Shown: positions 19,915 through 29,084 of the stretch, one piece after another | How the letters are laid out: each line of letters starts with the position of its first letter | Position numbering within the stretch: the stretch's first letter is position 1 | DNA from: Allobosea sp. LC85 | Lineage (GTDB): Bacteria; Pseudomonadota; Alphaproteobacteria; Rhizobiales; Beijerinckiaceae | DNA length: 64,000 bases | Direction of reading: 5' to 3' | Assembly (NCBI RefSeq): GCF_000735605.1 | Contig: NZ_JPKG01000029.1 | Coordinates: 1 to 64,000, forward strand | Made by a program: the position numbers and the translations under genes | Notes under the pieces: model-generated | The model's input: only the letters and a program-made list of their open reading frames with translations | Told to the model about the DNA's origin: nothing | Database searches by the model: none

Positions 19915-20544
19915 ATGACCCAGAGCCAGGCGGCCTTCGCTGCGGCGCCCCAGGATGGCGAGGTGCTGCTGCGCCTGCTCGAAACACGCCGTTCGGTCGG
20001 CATGACGATGCTTGGCGAACCGGGACCCGATGCCTCAACACTGGCCCGCATGCTGACGATCGCCGCTCGCGTACCCGATCATGGCGTGCTCGAACCCTGG
20101 CGCTTTATCCTGCTCGCCGGCGAGGCGCGCAAACGGGCGAGCGAGCGTGTCTCCCAGCTCTATGCCGCCGAGAACGCGGCGATGGACGCCGAGAAGCGCG
20201 AGAAATTCACCGGAATCATTGGCCGCTCGCTGACCTATGCTCCGCTGATCGTGCTCGTCGTCAGCAAGAGCGACCCGGAGGCGCGCGTCCCGGTCTGGGA
20301 GCAGGACCTCTCAGCAGGAGCAGCCTGCATGAACCTGCTCACCGCAGCCCATGCGCTGGGCTTCGGTGCGAACTGGCTCACCGGCTGGGCGGCCTATAGC
20401 CCCGGCGTGCATGCGCTGTTCGGGCTTTCGAGCGCCGAGAAGCTCGCAGGCCTCGTCCATATCGGCACGGCAAAGGAAGCGCCGGCTGAGCGCCGGCGCC
20501 CCGATATCGATGCGATCACCACCGTGTGGACAGGGACAGACTGA
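19915..20544 (+). CDS. Nitroreductase family protein
   Basis: FMN-dependent NAD(P)H oxidoreductase of about 209 residues. N-terminal RRSVGMTMLGEPGPD is the usual FMN-phosphate contact (RRSV), followed by MLTIAARVPDHGVLEPWRFILLAG, WEQDLSAGAACMNLLTAAHALGFGANWLTGW, and a C-terminal HIGTAKEAPAERRRPDID. The pattern matches the YdjA-like one-domain nitroreductases. ATG at 19915 is chosen since the family alignment starts right after it; the longer frame from 19822 runs through the repeat. Cytoplasmic. Substrate unknown. Confidence 0.9.
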   Translation: MTQSQAAFAAAPQDGEVLLRLLETRRSVGMTMLGEPGPDASTLARMLTIAARVPDHGVLEPWRFILLAGEARKRASERVSQLYAAENAAMDAEKREKFTGIIGRSLTYAPLIVLVVSKSDPEARVPVWEQDLSAGAACMNLLTAAHALGFGANWLTGWAAYSPGVHALFGLSSAEKLAGLVHIGTAKEAPAERRRPDIDAITTVWTGTD

Positions 20545-20565
20545 CCGAGCGCCGGGGAGCCAGGA

Positions 20566-21612
20566 TCAGACCAGGGCTGGTGTGCCAGCCGCGCCGATTG
20601 TCTGGTCGAGATAGCTGCGTTCAAAGGTCTCCATGACTGTCGCCACCATCTTGCGGGCGACATGGAGCTGGTCCTCCTCGAAGGCGATGGCGCGCGGCGA
20701 GTTCAGGACGATCTCGTAGCTCGGGAAATAATCGACGAAATCGAAGCGCCGGTAGAGCTCCTCGGCGACGGCGCGCAGCACCGATTTCGAGGCACTGTTG
20801 GCGACGATGACATCAGCATCCTTGAACGTCGCGCCAAGCGGCACCGGCGAAACGGTGACGATGAAGCGCATCTCCGGATGGCAGTGCTCGCGGATCAGCG
20901 CGATCACACCGAGCATGTCGTTCAGGGTCGCCTCATAGCCGTAATCGACGAAGCGGAAGCGCTCGGGCATGCGCGATAGCCAGGTCGGGCCGGGATGGAT
21001 GTTCATGGCAAGCCCGGTTTCGGAGTCGAGCCAGGTTTCGGTGAGCCCGAGCGTGAAGAAGCAGATCCGCGCCTCCCTGATCCGCGCGGTTGCTGCCGTC
21101 AGGCGCTTGCGGTTGGCAAGCGCGGTCTGCTGGTCGAGCAATCTCAGGCCGCTGGCATGCGGGTCGAACCACTGGTCGGGCGCGAGCTCGATCAGTCCTT
21201 CATTCGGATAGGGTTCGTCGAGCAGGACGCGCTTGAGCTCATGCGTCATGGACCGTACCGAGTACTTGTTGAGCGCCCCGCGGCTGAGACTTCCGCGCGC
21301 CGCGCCACCGCCGCGCCCCGTCGCCTCGTTCCAGCTCTCGAAATGCTCGGCCGGAACGCCATGGCCTTCGAGCAGGAGCGACAGCCCACGCATCATCAGG
21401 ACGTTCTCGACCTCGCGCGCGAAGCAGGATCCCATCGTAAAGATCGGCCAGGCCGGATCGATCTGGAATTTCGGCTTGTGCTCGACCGAGAGATAGTTGC
21501 CGGTGGTCAGCCGCTCCTTGGCCATGCGCTCGGGCTTGCCCGAGATCCAGCCGCGCACCGGATTGCCGCGCATGATCGTGAGCGCGGTGCCCGCGTCGTA
21601 TTCGATCTTCAT
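20566..21612 (-). CDS. GSCFA domain protein
   Basis: 348 residues. The family-defining motif is literal: WPIFTMGSCFAREVENVLM (about residue 60). Other blocks are FFTLGLTETWLDSETG and FIVTVSPVPLGATF, followed by ANSASKSVLRAV, an SGNH-hydrolase-like arrangement with the Gly-Ser pair of GSCFA as candidate nucleophile. GSCFA proteins commonly sit in polysaccharide loci, and some are thought to act as acyl-ester hydrolases or transferases; this is inference. Strong ribosome site AGGAGAAGACC at 21612. Last gene of the glycan cassette, after a 146-nt gap. Confidence 0.85.
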   Translation of the reverse strand: MKIEYDAGTALTIMRGNPVRGWISGKPERMAKERLTTGNYLSVEHKPKFQIDPAWPIFTMGSCFAREVENVLMMRGLSLLLEGHGVPAEHFESWNEATGRGGGAARGSLSRGALNKYSVRSMTHELKRVLLDEPYPNEGLIELAPDQWFDPHASGLRLLDQQTALANRKRLTAATARIREARICFFTLGLTETWLDSETGLAMNIHPGPTWLSRMPERFRFVDYGYEATLNDMLGVIALIREHCHPEMRFIVTVSPVPLGATFKDADVIVANSASKSVLRAVAEELYRRFDFVDYFPSYEIVLNSPRAIAFEEDQLHVARKMVATVMETFERSYLDQTIGAAGTPALV

Positions 21613-21758
21613 GGTCTTCTCCTGCCGCTCCTGGCCGTCGACACCGTGCCGCCGGCCTTCTTCGGGTTGTTCGGTTCAAGCGCTTCCGCAGCGTGCGTGC
21701 TGCGGAGAGGCCCTCGCTCGCGCCTCGACAGTCAGGGTTGAGGACAACGGCGGCCGCC

Positions 21759-23168
21759 TCACATCCGGTGGGGGACGCCGTTCCTGTCGAGGAAGTCGCG
21801 CATGCGGTCGTAGGAACCGGCATAGCTCTTCGCGAGCGTGTTGAGCTGGGCTTCCTGATAGACGGCTCGCCAGCCGCCTTCGGCGAGGGCGGACTCCGGC
21901 ACGACGGGGATCTTCAAGGTCTCGGCCAGTTCCTGGCTGCGCGTATCATAGGCGACGAGAACGCCCGGCACGCCCTGCGCCACCGCCGGTAGCACGCCGT
22001 GGACGCGGTAACCGACCGCGAGATCGAGCCCCTGTGCGAATGCGTCGTAGCGCTCGACATCGAAGAAAGTGAAGAGCTGCTTCTCGTAGATCCGGCGCAT
22101 GGCCGCATCATCGGCGCCGCTCCACCAGCCGGTATGAACGAACTCGGCTACGGCCTTCTCCATCGCCTTCTCGTCGCGCAGGAAGAAGGCCTTCTCCTCC
22201 TGCTCGCCATGCGAGGACATCACCATCTCGCTCTGGCGATCGACCTTGAGAAGCGCGGCCTTCTGGTTGCGCAGATAGGCTTCCGGGTCGGCGGTGTAGC
22301 TCTTGTCCGCCTCGCGCCTGAGGCTGAAGGCGACCTTGCGGATTTCGCGCTGGTCCGGAATCCGGATGGCGAGATCGCGCTTGCGCGTCCGGAAGATCGA
22401 GGGGCAGCCGACCACCTCGACATTGCGAATGCCGTTATGGCGCAAAGTCTCGGCGCTGAAGGCGCCGCGCACGCCAATGGCGGCGCAGCGGTCGGCAACG
22501 ATCTGCCAGAACCTCTTCGAGGCGTCCGGCAGTTCAATGGCGCGATTCTGGCTCGCCTGCGCGCCCACGCCGATGGCGTAGACCGGGAGCTTGACCTTCT
22601 CCAGCACCTCGATGGCACGGAACCACTCCATCTTTTCATGGATGAAGTTCGAGCCGCGGACAAAGACGTAGTCGAACTCGCTGGCATAGCGCTCGATATC
22701 GGCATCGGTCGGATTCATGATCTTCATCGGCTCGAGATGCGCGTAGCGCAGCAGTTTGAGCGTCGAGTCGAAGACGATCATGTCGCCGATGTTGAAATAG
22801 TCGGAGAGCAGCTTCTCCATCGGCGCTCGGTACCAGCGCACCTTGTCGTGCTCGTAGACCTCTCCGGCCGGGTAGATCACCAATGCGCGCAGCTTTTTCT
22901 CGGTTGCGATCGGGGCGAGTCCCGAGCCGGGCGCGACCTTGCCGCTCTCGGCGTCGAGCACCGAAATCTCGCGCGGCCGACCGTCCGCGAGCCTGGGCAG
23001 CGGGATGGTCAGCTCGGCGCCGGCGGCGTCGCCGGCGATCATCGCGCCCGGCTGGATCGTTGCATAATCCTGACCGTCGAGCCGCAGGCGCAGCGCCGGC
23101 CAGCCGCCATCGGGACGCCGCGCGACGGAGACGACGATCTCGTTCGTTGTGGCACGCAGAATTTTCAA
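21759..23168 (-). CDS. Polysaccharide pyruvyl transferase family protein (paralogue A), TTG start
   Basis: 469 residues. An N-terminal ~95-residue beta-rich domain precedes the catalytic part. There, NIGDMIVFDSTLKLL, YVFVRGSNFIHEKMEW, AIGVGAQAS, VRGAFSAETLR, VVGCPS and a C-terminal LDLAVGYRVHGVLPAVAQGVPGVLVAYDTRS are the GT-B-like polysaccharide pyruvyl transferase (PF04230) signatures. Family members put a pyruvate ketal on glycans from PEP, though divergent ones may act otherwise. The start is the TTG at 23168, which overlaps the TGA of the gene upstream and has AAGGA six nt before it; residues upstream in the frame are a shadow of the neighbour. Close relative of the protein at 24343-25548. 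Confidence 0.85.
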   Translation of the reverse strand: MKILRATTNEIVVSVARRPDGGWPALRLRLDGQDYATIQPGAMIAGDAAGAELTIPLPRLADGRPREISVLDAESGKVAPGSGLAPIATEKKLRALVIYPAGEVYEHDKVRWYRAPMEKLLSDYFNIGDMIVFDSTLKLLRYAHLEPMKIMNPTDADIERYASEFDYVFVRGSNFIHEKMEWFRAIEVLEKVKLPVYAIGVGAQASQNRAIELPDASKRFWQIVADRCAAIGVRGAFSAETLRHNGIRNVEVVGCPSIFRTRKRDLAIRIPDQREIRKVAFSLRREADKSYTADPEAYLRNQKAALLKVDRQSEMVMSSHGEQEEKAFFLRDEKAMEKAVAEFVHTGWWSGADDAAMRRIYEKQLFTFFDVERYDAFAQGLDLAVGYRVHGVLPAVAQGVPGVLVAYDTRSQELAETLKIPVVPESALAEGGWRAVYQEAQLNTLAKSYAGSYDRMRDFLDRNGVPHRM

Positions 23169-24343
23169 GGCTGGTCCTTCACGATGTGGATCTTGACGCG
23201 GATGAGGTCGCGCTCGGGACCGAGCTTGCAGTCCTTCACCCGCATCCGGGTCATGAACAGGAACGCCTCGTCCCCGGTCGTTTCGAAATTGCGCGAGGTG
23301 GAGCCGGGGTCGGCAACCGCGCCATAGGCGTAACGGGTCGTGTCCGCGCAGTTCTTGCTCCACATCGTCGGATGCACGACGAGCGTCTGCAGCGGCGACC
23401 AGCGCAGGAGGTCCGCGGACCAGCTATAGGCGACGCGGCCGCCCGCGATCCCCTGGCTGGGGTCGGGACCGAGATGGAGCACCGCCAGATAGAGCCCGCT
23501 CGGCTCGTGTTTCGTGACGGAACCGACCGTGGTTGGCAGTCCCTTGAGCGGCTGGCAGGGCTTCGCTTGCGACAGGTCCTCGCGATAGGGATCGACCGCT
23601 CGCACCGTGTAGTCCGTGCCATCATAGGCCCGCCACGAGGCGGAATCGTTGATATCGGTGCTGCGGAACAGGCAGACGCCGCCTTTCTGGCCCTCGCCGC
23701 CCGTGGTCGCGATCAGCGTGTACCAGGCGCCGTCCCGCTCGATGATGTTGGACGGGTTGAAGAAACCGCGATGGCGCCCCTGGTCGACATCCTGGCGGAA
23801 GGTGGGCGCGGCGACGAGCTGGCGCGGCTCTGCGCTGAAATGGCGCCCGCCGTCGGTCGAGTGTGCGGCCGTCACGACATTATACCAGCAGCTCATCCTG
23901 TCCCTGAAACGGCAGGCATTGCCGTAGCGGTCGGCATGGTATTCCGCATGCACCAGCCCGAAGACGTCGCGGCCGTTGCTGGTCCATGTCGCCGTGAGCC
24001 AGTTCTTGTCGCTGAACTCGCTCGGGTCGGGACTGCTCTTGGCCTCGTAGGAGACCGAACAGGAAATCCCGATCCGGTCGAGGCTGGGGCCGGCCATGGC
24101 GCGGTTGCGGTAATTGCTGGCGAAGGCGACGACCGCGCCGTTCTGATTGCGGAAGGCCCGCAGCGGCGCGTCTGGAATATGCCATTCCTCGCAGCGCTGG
24201 CGCGACCAGGCGTAGACGGTCTCCTCCGTGGCGCCGGGAACGATCTCGACGCGATAGCCGGGCGCCTGCGCAAACGACAGGCTCGAAACGGTGAGCAGCG
24301 GCAACGCCGCCAGCGTGGCCGCAAGGATGGTGCGTTCCACCAT
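23165..24343 (-). CDS. Exported Cys-rich protein, beta-propeller/glycoside-hydrolase-like, unknown
   Basis: 392 residues with a Sec signal peptide (TILAATLAALPLLTVSSLSFAQA). The mature part has repeated short blocks around Asp and Trp: AHSTDGGRHFSAEPR, FFNPSNIIERDGAWYTL, CLFRSTDINDSASWRAY and VAYSWSADLLRWSPLQT. These resemble Asp-box or five-bladed-propeller strands of sialidase/GH43-like proteins, but no catalytic triad is obvious to me. Nine Cys fit a disulfide-bonded periplasmic or outer protein. Start overlaps the upstream stop (TGATG) and its stop overlaps the next TTG, so it is translated as part of the series. Function not assigned. Confidence 0.75.
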   Translation of the reverse strand: MVERTILAATLAALPLLTVSSLSFAQAPGYRVEIVPGATEETVYAWSRQRCEEWHIPDAPLRAFRNQNGAVVAFASNYRNRAMAGPSLDRIGISCSVSYEAKSSPDPSEFSDKNWLTATWTSNGRDVFGLVHAEYHADRYGNACRFRDRMSCWYNVVTAAHSTDGGRHFSAEPRQLVAAPTFRQDVDQGRHRGFFNPSNIIERDGAWYTLIATTGGEGQKGGVCLFRSTDINDSASWRAYDGTDYTVRAVDPYREDLSQAKPCQPLKGLPTTVGSVTKHEPSGLYLAVLHLGPDPSQGIAGGRVAYSWSADLLRWSPLQTLVVHPTMWSKNCADTTRYAYGAVADPGSTSRNFETTGDEAFLFMTRMRVKDCKLGPERDLIRVKIHIVKDQP

Positions 24344-25548
24344 CAGGCCACCTTTCGTTCGGCCTCGGGAACGGCCGGAGGCACCGCCGCTGCCCTGACC
24401 ACCGGGGCCATCTTGGTGTCGACCTTGTTCTCGACCAGGAAGTCGCGCATCGCGGCGTAGACTTGGGCATAGGTCGTGTTGAAGCGGTCGAAGCGCGCCT
24501 GATCCCAGTGCTCCTCCAGCCTGAAATCCCGGCCGGAGAAAACGTCGAAGCTCGGGATCTGGAAGGTCTCGGCGAACTCGACGGTGCGGCTGTCATAGGT
24601 GAAGTAGATCGAGGGCGTGCCGTTGGCGAGCGCCATCAGGTTGCCGTGCAACCGGTAGCCAAGCACGAGGTCGAGGCTGCGCACGAGATTCTCGTAATCG
24701 GCAACCACGTCCGAATAGAACATCCGGCTGCGATAGAGCGCCTCCATCGCCTCATCGAGGTACCACGAGGTTGCCCACGCGTTCCCGCGCAGCGCCGCGA
24801 TCGCCTCTTCCTTCTGCTCCGGCGTTCCGAGGGCGAGTTTCTTCTCCTCGATCTCGCCCTGCGCCATCAGCGTCGCCTCGAACCGGCCCGCCAGCGACTT
24901 CACCAGGTCGCGGTGGAAGGTGAGGTAGCGTTTGATGTCCTGCGCATAGGTCGGCGAGACCTCGCGCCGCAGCGTGATGCCGACCTTCTTCACGCTGTCG
25001 AGCGCCGGCAGTTTGATCGCGAGATCCGGCCTGTTGGCGCGGAAAGCCGTGGGGCAGCCGATGATCCGGACATTCTTGATGCCGATCTCGTTGAGGATTT
25101 CGGCCGAGTAGGTGCCGCGCACGCCGAGCGAGGCGGTCGAATCCGCCATCAGCCTGAGCACGGTCTTGGTGTCCTCGCTAAGCTCCAGCTTGCCGCTGAC
25201 CGGCGCTTGCGCGCCAATGCCGAAGGCGATGACCGGAATCTTCAGCCGGCGCAGCACATCGGCCGTTTGGCTCCATTGCATGTCGGCATGGACGTAATTC
25301 GAACCGCGCAGGAAGACGTAGTCGTATTCCGCGTTCATCCGGTCGATCAGCGCCATGTCCGGATTGTCGATCGGCAGGACGTCGAGCTTCTCGAAGTTAA
25401 GCAGCTTCAACGATGAGTCGAAGACGAAGGCGTCGCCGATATTGTGGTAGTGGTTGATATGGCTCGCGAGATCCGCGTGTCCGTACCAGCGCACATTGTC
25501 ATGGTCGTAAACCTCTCCCGATGGGATCATGACGAGGATGCGGGCCAT
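24343..25548 (-). CDS. Polysaccharide pyruvyl transferase family protein (paralogue B)
   Basis: 401 residues, lacking the N-terminal beta domain of paralogue A. Matching blocks: SGEVYDHDNVRWYGH, NIGDAFVFDSSLKLL, YVFLRGSNYVHADMQW, AFGIGAQAP, VRGTYSAEILNEIG, IIGCPTAF and LDLVLGYRLHGNLMALANG. The conserved Arg-Gly and GYRLHG motifs are those of PF04230. ATG 25548 is preceded by an excellent site (AGGGGAGAG); an in-frame ATG at 25590, overlapping the stop of the preceding GT gene, would add 14 residues. The C-terminal tail is Ala/Pro-rich (VVRAAAVPPAVPEAERKVA). Confidence 0.87.
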   Translation of the reverse strand: MARILVMIPSGEVYDHDNVRWYGHADLASHINHYHNIGDAFVFDSSLKLLNFEKLDVLPIDNPDMALIDRMNAEYDYVFLRGSNYVHADMQWSQTADVLRRLKIPVIAFGIGAQAPVSGKLELSEDTKTVLRLMADSTASLGVRGTYSAEILNEIGIKNVRIIGCPTAFRANRPDLAIKLPALDSVKKVGITLRREVSPTYAQDIKRYLTFHRDLVKSLAGRFEATLMAQGEIEEKKLALGTPEQKEEAIAALRGNAWATSWYLDEAMEALYRSRMFYSDVVADYENLVRSLDLVLGYRLHGNLMALANGTPSIYFTYDSRTVEFAETFQIPSFDVFSGRDFRLEEHWDQARFDRFNTTYAQVYAAMRDFLVENKVDTKMAPVVRAAAVPPAVPEAERKVA

Positions 25549-25589
25549 GGTTTTCTCTCCCCTGGTTTTCGCGTTGGCTTCTTCTGGCA

Positions 25590-26894
25590 TCAGGCGATCA
25601 TCGGCGTGGCCGCGCGGCTGGCCGGTACGGGCATGCCGCGCTGCTCGATCAGGCGCTGGTAGAGCGCGATATGCTGGGCGGCGCAGTCGATATGGGTGAG
25701 CGGCCGGGTGATCCCGGCGCGCAGGCGCGACCAGAGATCGGGCTCGCTCAGGGCGCGGGTCATGCAGTCGACCAGATCCTCCGGGCTGCCCGAGCGGAAA
25801 TGCAGGCCGTTGACCTCGTCGACGATCTTCTCGGCCATGCCACCGATATTGCTCGAAAGGATCGGGCGGCCGTGGAAAAAGGCCTCCTGAATCACGATCG
25901 GCGAGTTCTCCCACCAGACCGAGGGCATCACCACCCAGTCGACCGAGCGCATCAGGTTAGGCATCTCGTGGTTCTGGAAAGCGCCGCAGAAACGCACCCG
26001 CCTGCCGGCATTCTCGACAAGCTCGGCGAACTTCTTCTTATAGGCCTCGGGCTGGCGCTCAAGGTTGCCGCCATAGACCAGCAATATGGAATCCTCGCCC
26101 CAGACGGATTCCGGGATGCGGGTGACCGCGTCGATCAGCACGTCGGCGCCCTTGTAGGGCGTGAGCTGGCCGAAATAGGCGAAGCGCGAGCGCCGTGCCG
26201 TCTTGTCCGGCAAGGGCCGGGGTGGCGCGACCTCGGCGACGTCGATGCCGTTCTCGATCACCGAGAAGCGATCAGCCGATAGGCCCCAATCCTGGTAGCG
26301 TTCCGCCAGGAAACGGCTCGGCGAGACGAAATGGTCGGCGAGGTTGAGCATGCCCCGGATGAAGGTCTCGCGCGCCAGGAAGTGGCCGGGCGCGATATCC
26401 GGGAAGCAGGCATTGCAGTCGGTCGGCGAGGCCCGGTAGCAGAGCTTGAATGCACCCGTCTTCACCATCTGACCGTGATGGTGGCAGATGCTGAGGTATT
26501 CGTGGAAGGTCACCACGATCAAGGCGTCGGGCAGCGTGTCCCGCACCGCGAACAGGCATTCCAGCCCGAGCCCGATGAAATGGTGGAAATGCACCACATC
26601 CGGCTTCAGGTCGCGCAGCACGCGGACGAAATCGCGCTCGATCTCCTCGGTGTTCCGGTTCGAGAGCAGAAAGTGATCGTATTCCTCGGCATAGTAGAGC
26701 AGCTCACCGCCGCGCTGGCGCAGACTCATCAGCGCCGTGCCGGCATGGCGCGGCGTCGGCGAGCCGACGCGGGCGAGGTAATGCGCGTCCAGGCCTTCGC
26801 TTGCCTGCAAGCCCTTGTGCAGGTTGTAGGAGGCGATTTCGGCACCGCCGAGAGACAGGGTCGGGTGTCCATGGGACACGACGAGTACGCGCAT
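25590..26894 (-). CDS. GT4-family glycosyltransferase
   Basis: 434 residues, retaining GT-B enzyme expected to use a nucleotide sugar in the cytoplasm. N-terminal RVLVVSHGHPTLSLGGAEIA is the GT4 glycine loop and acceptor domain; C-terminal FAYFGQLTPYKGADVLI, CGAFQNHEMPNLMRSVDWVVMP and WWENSPIVIQEAFFHGRPIL carry the E-x7-E type donor site. A Cys set (C-x14-C-x7-C-x2-C, from ICHHHGQMV to CNACFPD) lies near residue 130-160 and recurs in the GT4 at 29831. Three ATGs in a row occur at 26900, 26897 and 26894; 26894 has the best distance from GAGG. Close paralogue of the GT4 at 29831-31084. Confidence 0.9.
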   Translation of the reverse strand: MRVLVVSHGHPTLSLGGAEIASYNLHKGLQASEGLDAHYLARVGSPTPRHAGTALMSLRQRGGELLYYAEEYDHFLLSNRNTEEIERDFVRVLRDLKPDVVHFHHFIGLGLECLFAVRDTLPDALIVVTFHEYLSICHHHGQMVKTGAFKLCYRASPTDCNACFPDIAPGHFLARETFIRGMLNLADHFVSPSRFLAERYQDWGLSADRFSVIENGIDVAEVAPPRPLPDKTARRSRFAYFGQLTPYKGADVLIDAVTRIPESVWGEDSILLVYGGNLERQPEAYKKKFAELVENAGRRVRFCGAFQNHEMPNLMRSVDWVVMPSVWWENSPIVIQEAFFHGRPILSSNIGGMAEKIVDEVNGLHFRSGSPEDLVDCMTRALSEPDLWSRLRAGITRPLTHIDCAAQHIALYQRLIEQRGMPVPASRAATPMIA

Positions 26895-26896
26895 CA

Positions 26897-29080
26897 TCAT
26901 CCTCGCATGTTCGAAACGGCCAGCGCCCAGCGGCGGTCGAAGCTGGAGCGGTCGGCGAGTTGGGCAAGCGAGACCAGGTGCGGCCGCGCCATCTCGCCAT
27001 CGTCGACGACGTAAATCTCGACCTCCGGCACCCAGACCGAGGGAAAGCCGTTCATTCTGAGCTTCAGGCAGAGATCGAGGCCCTTTTCGGCCGTCGTGAA
27101 GTAGTTGCGGGCGAAGCCCCCGGCTTCGATGAAGGCCGCGCGCGACATCACGCAGCATTCGGTGGCGCCGGCCGCGACTTCCATCGGTCCGAGATTGCCG
27201 ATCGCGTCCAGCGGATAGCCGACAAAGCGATTGAAGACGCGCCGGCTCGCCCCCTCCCCTTCCATCCAGGCACCTGCCCAACGGATCGAGTTGTCTTCGA
27301 AGAGCAGTGTCGGACTTGCGACGCATTGTCCGCCGCGCGCCTTGAAGGCACGTTCGAGCCGGCCAAGCCAGCCGGGCATACGGATCTGCGCGGCCCCCGA
27401 CAGAAGCGCGATGGTCTGGAAGCGACAGGCGCGCGCGCCGGCCTCCATCGCGTCGCAGGCATCCTCGACCCCATCGACGAGCGCAAGCCGCACCGCGAGC
27501 CCATAGAAGCGAGCGAGCCGGCGCGCCTCGGCGCCGATCCGGTCGAAGCTCTCGCCGGGTATCGCGAGCACGATCGGCACCGGGCGTATCTCGGGGTCGA
27601 TCGCAAGCAGCGCGAAGAGCGAGGAGAGTTCGCGCTGGCGATGATCGAGGCCGATCACCAGGCCCAGACTCGCATCGGCCTTGAAAGCGCCGATGTCAAA
27701 GGTCTCGACCACGCGCGGAGGAGCGATCTCGGCGGCTTGCAGAGCAGGAGCGATCTGGCGTTCGACCACCGAGGCTGCGGTCGAGGATTTCGGATCGAGC
27801 AGGCCGAAGACGCGCTCGAGCGTGCGTCGCGGCTGGCCGCGCCCGGCCTCCAGGGGCAGGAAGGCAGGGCCGGAACCCTCGATCTCGAACTCGAGATAAA
27901 GCGGCTGGCCGGGCTCGGGCGTGAGCTTCGGCGCGAAGACGATGAAGCCGTGGCTGTTGCGCCGGCCGCCGAGCATATGGGCAAAGCGCGGATCGCCGGC
28001 AAACGCATCGGCAACGTCCGGGCGCGACACGCGCGTCCAGACGCGGTCGAGCACACAGGACTGGCTGCCGGAGCGCAGCGTCACCGCGCTGACATGGCGG
28101 TCAGGATCGAACAGCCAGCCGATGATCAGCGTGCCGGTGCCTTCCACGATGGTCGCGTCGTCGATGCCGGCCCGCACCGGCGCCTCCAGCAATGCGACCG
28201 TATCGCGGCCATCGAAGCGTTGCGAGGCACGCCGGAGCTTGTCCGACGTCGCTTGCGGCGCGCTGCCCCGCTGCAGCCCGTCCCGCAAATGGCCGGGAAC
28301 AGTGATCGGTTCGAGCAGGACATGGCGCTCATAGACATCCAGCGCGCGCCAGCCGTCAGTGGCGCGGAAGAACAGCCTCTCGATCTCGCTGGGATGGCGG
28401 ATCTGGCATTCTTCCAACAGGCCGAAGAAGCCTCGCGCACCGTCGGCAAGATCGTCGCGCTCGAAGGTTCCCGCCTCCAGCACGCCGAAGGAGAGCCCGC
28501 CATGAGCGATCAGCAGCTTGGTCCGGCCTGCGGAAAAATCGGAGGTCCAGCCCTGGATGAAGACGCCATCGTCGATCGGCCCCATGACCTCGACGAACCC
28601 GCCCGGCTTGGCGATGGACTGCAGCAGCAGCGATGCCGCACGCAGGCGGCGCGGATTGGGCTTGCCGGCGAGCAGGATCTCTAGGAGCCCGTCGACGACC
28701 ATGGGAAATGCCTGCCCCGAATCCTCGGCAAGGCCGGCAAGGAAGGATTGCAGCGGCAGCGGCTTCGACGCCAGCACAAGGCGCAGCGGCCGGCCCGGGC
28801 GGCCGAGCAGCAGCGCGCCGGAGCCGGAGCGGTCGGTCGCTGGCGCAGGTGCCAGGCAGAGGAAGCCGATGGCCGCCGGGGCCTCCGCCTGCGGCCGGCG
28901 CCAGGTCAGCGCCATGGTCTCGGCCTTGTTGCGCGGATTGCCGTCGACGGCGACAGGCACCTTGCCCGGCATCGCGTCGCAGACGCTCATGATCAGGATG
29001 GCGTTCTCGCCGAGCGGCGTCCAGGCGACGGTCGGTGCCGGGCTGATCCGGGTCTGATCGGGGACGATCACTTCACTCAT
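26897..29080 (-). CDS. Large protein with C-terminal GT2-like glycosyltransferase domain
   Basis: 727 residues. About 1-440 are beta-rich, non-catalytic domains, including VEGTGTLIIGWLFDPDRHVSAV (GW module, near 300-320) and SHGFIVFAPKLTPEPGQPLYL. From ~465 a GT-A-like domain follows, with SSLFALLAIDPEIRPVPIVLAIPG, ACRFQTIALLSGAAQIRMPGWL, FEDNSIRWAGAW and ATECCVMSRAAFIEAGGF, the last two matching GT2 proteins. The classical DxD is weak (SGAAQI in its place), so the catalytic state is uncertain. Starts 4 nt after the upstream gene. Confidence 0.75.
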   Translation of the reverse strand: MSEVIVPDQTRISPAPTVAWTPLGENAILIMSVCDAMPGKVPVAVDGNPRNKAETMALTWRRPQAEAPAAIGFLCLAPAPATDRSGSGALLLGRPGRPLRLVLASKPLPLQSFLAGLAEDSGQAFPMVVDGLLEILLAGKPNPRRLRAASLLLQSIAKPGGFVEVMGPIDDGVFIQGWTSDFSAGRTKLLIAHGGLSFGVLEAGTFERDDLADGARGFFGLLEECQIRHPSEIERLFFRATDGWRALDVYERHVLLEPITVPGHLRDGLQRGSAPQATSDKLRRASQRFDGRDTVALLEAPVRAGIDDATIVEGTGTLIIGWLFDPDRHVSAVTLRSGSQSCVLDRVWTRVSRPDVADAFAGDPRFAHMLGGRRNSHGFIVFAPKLTPEPGQPLYLEFEIEGSGPAFLPLEAGRGQPRRTLERVFGLLDPKSSTAASVVERQIAPALQAAEIAPPRVVETFDIGAFKADASLGLVIGLDHRQRELSSLFALLAIDPEIRPVPIVLAIPGESFDRIGAEARRLARFYGLAVRLALVDGVEDACDAMEAGARACRFQTIALLSGAAQIRMPGWLGRLERAFKARGGQCVASPTLLFEDNSIRWAGAWMEGEGASRRVFNRFVGYPLDAIGNLGPMEVAAGATECCVMSRAAFIEAGGFARNYFTTAEKGLDLCLKLRMNGFPSVWVPEVEIYVVDDGEMARPHLVSLAQLADRSSFDRRWALAVSNMRG

Positions 29081-29084
29081 CGCG

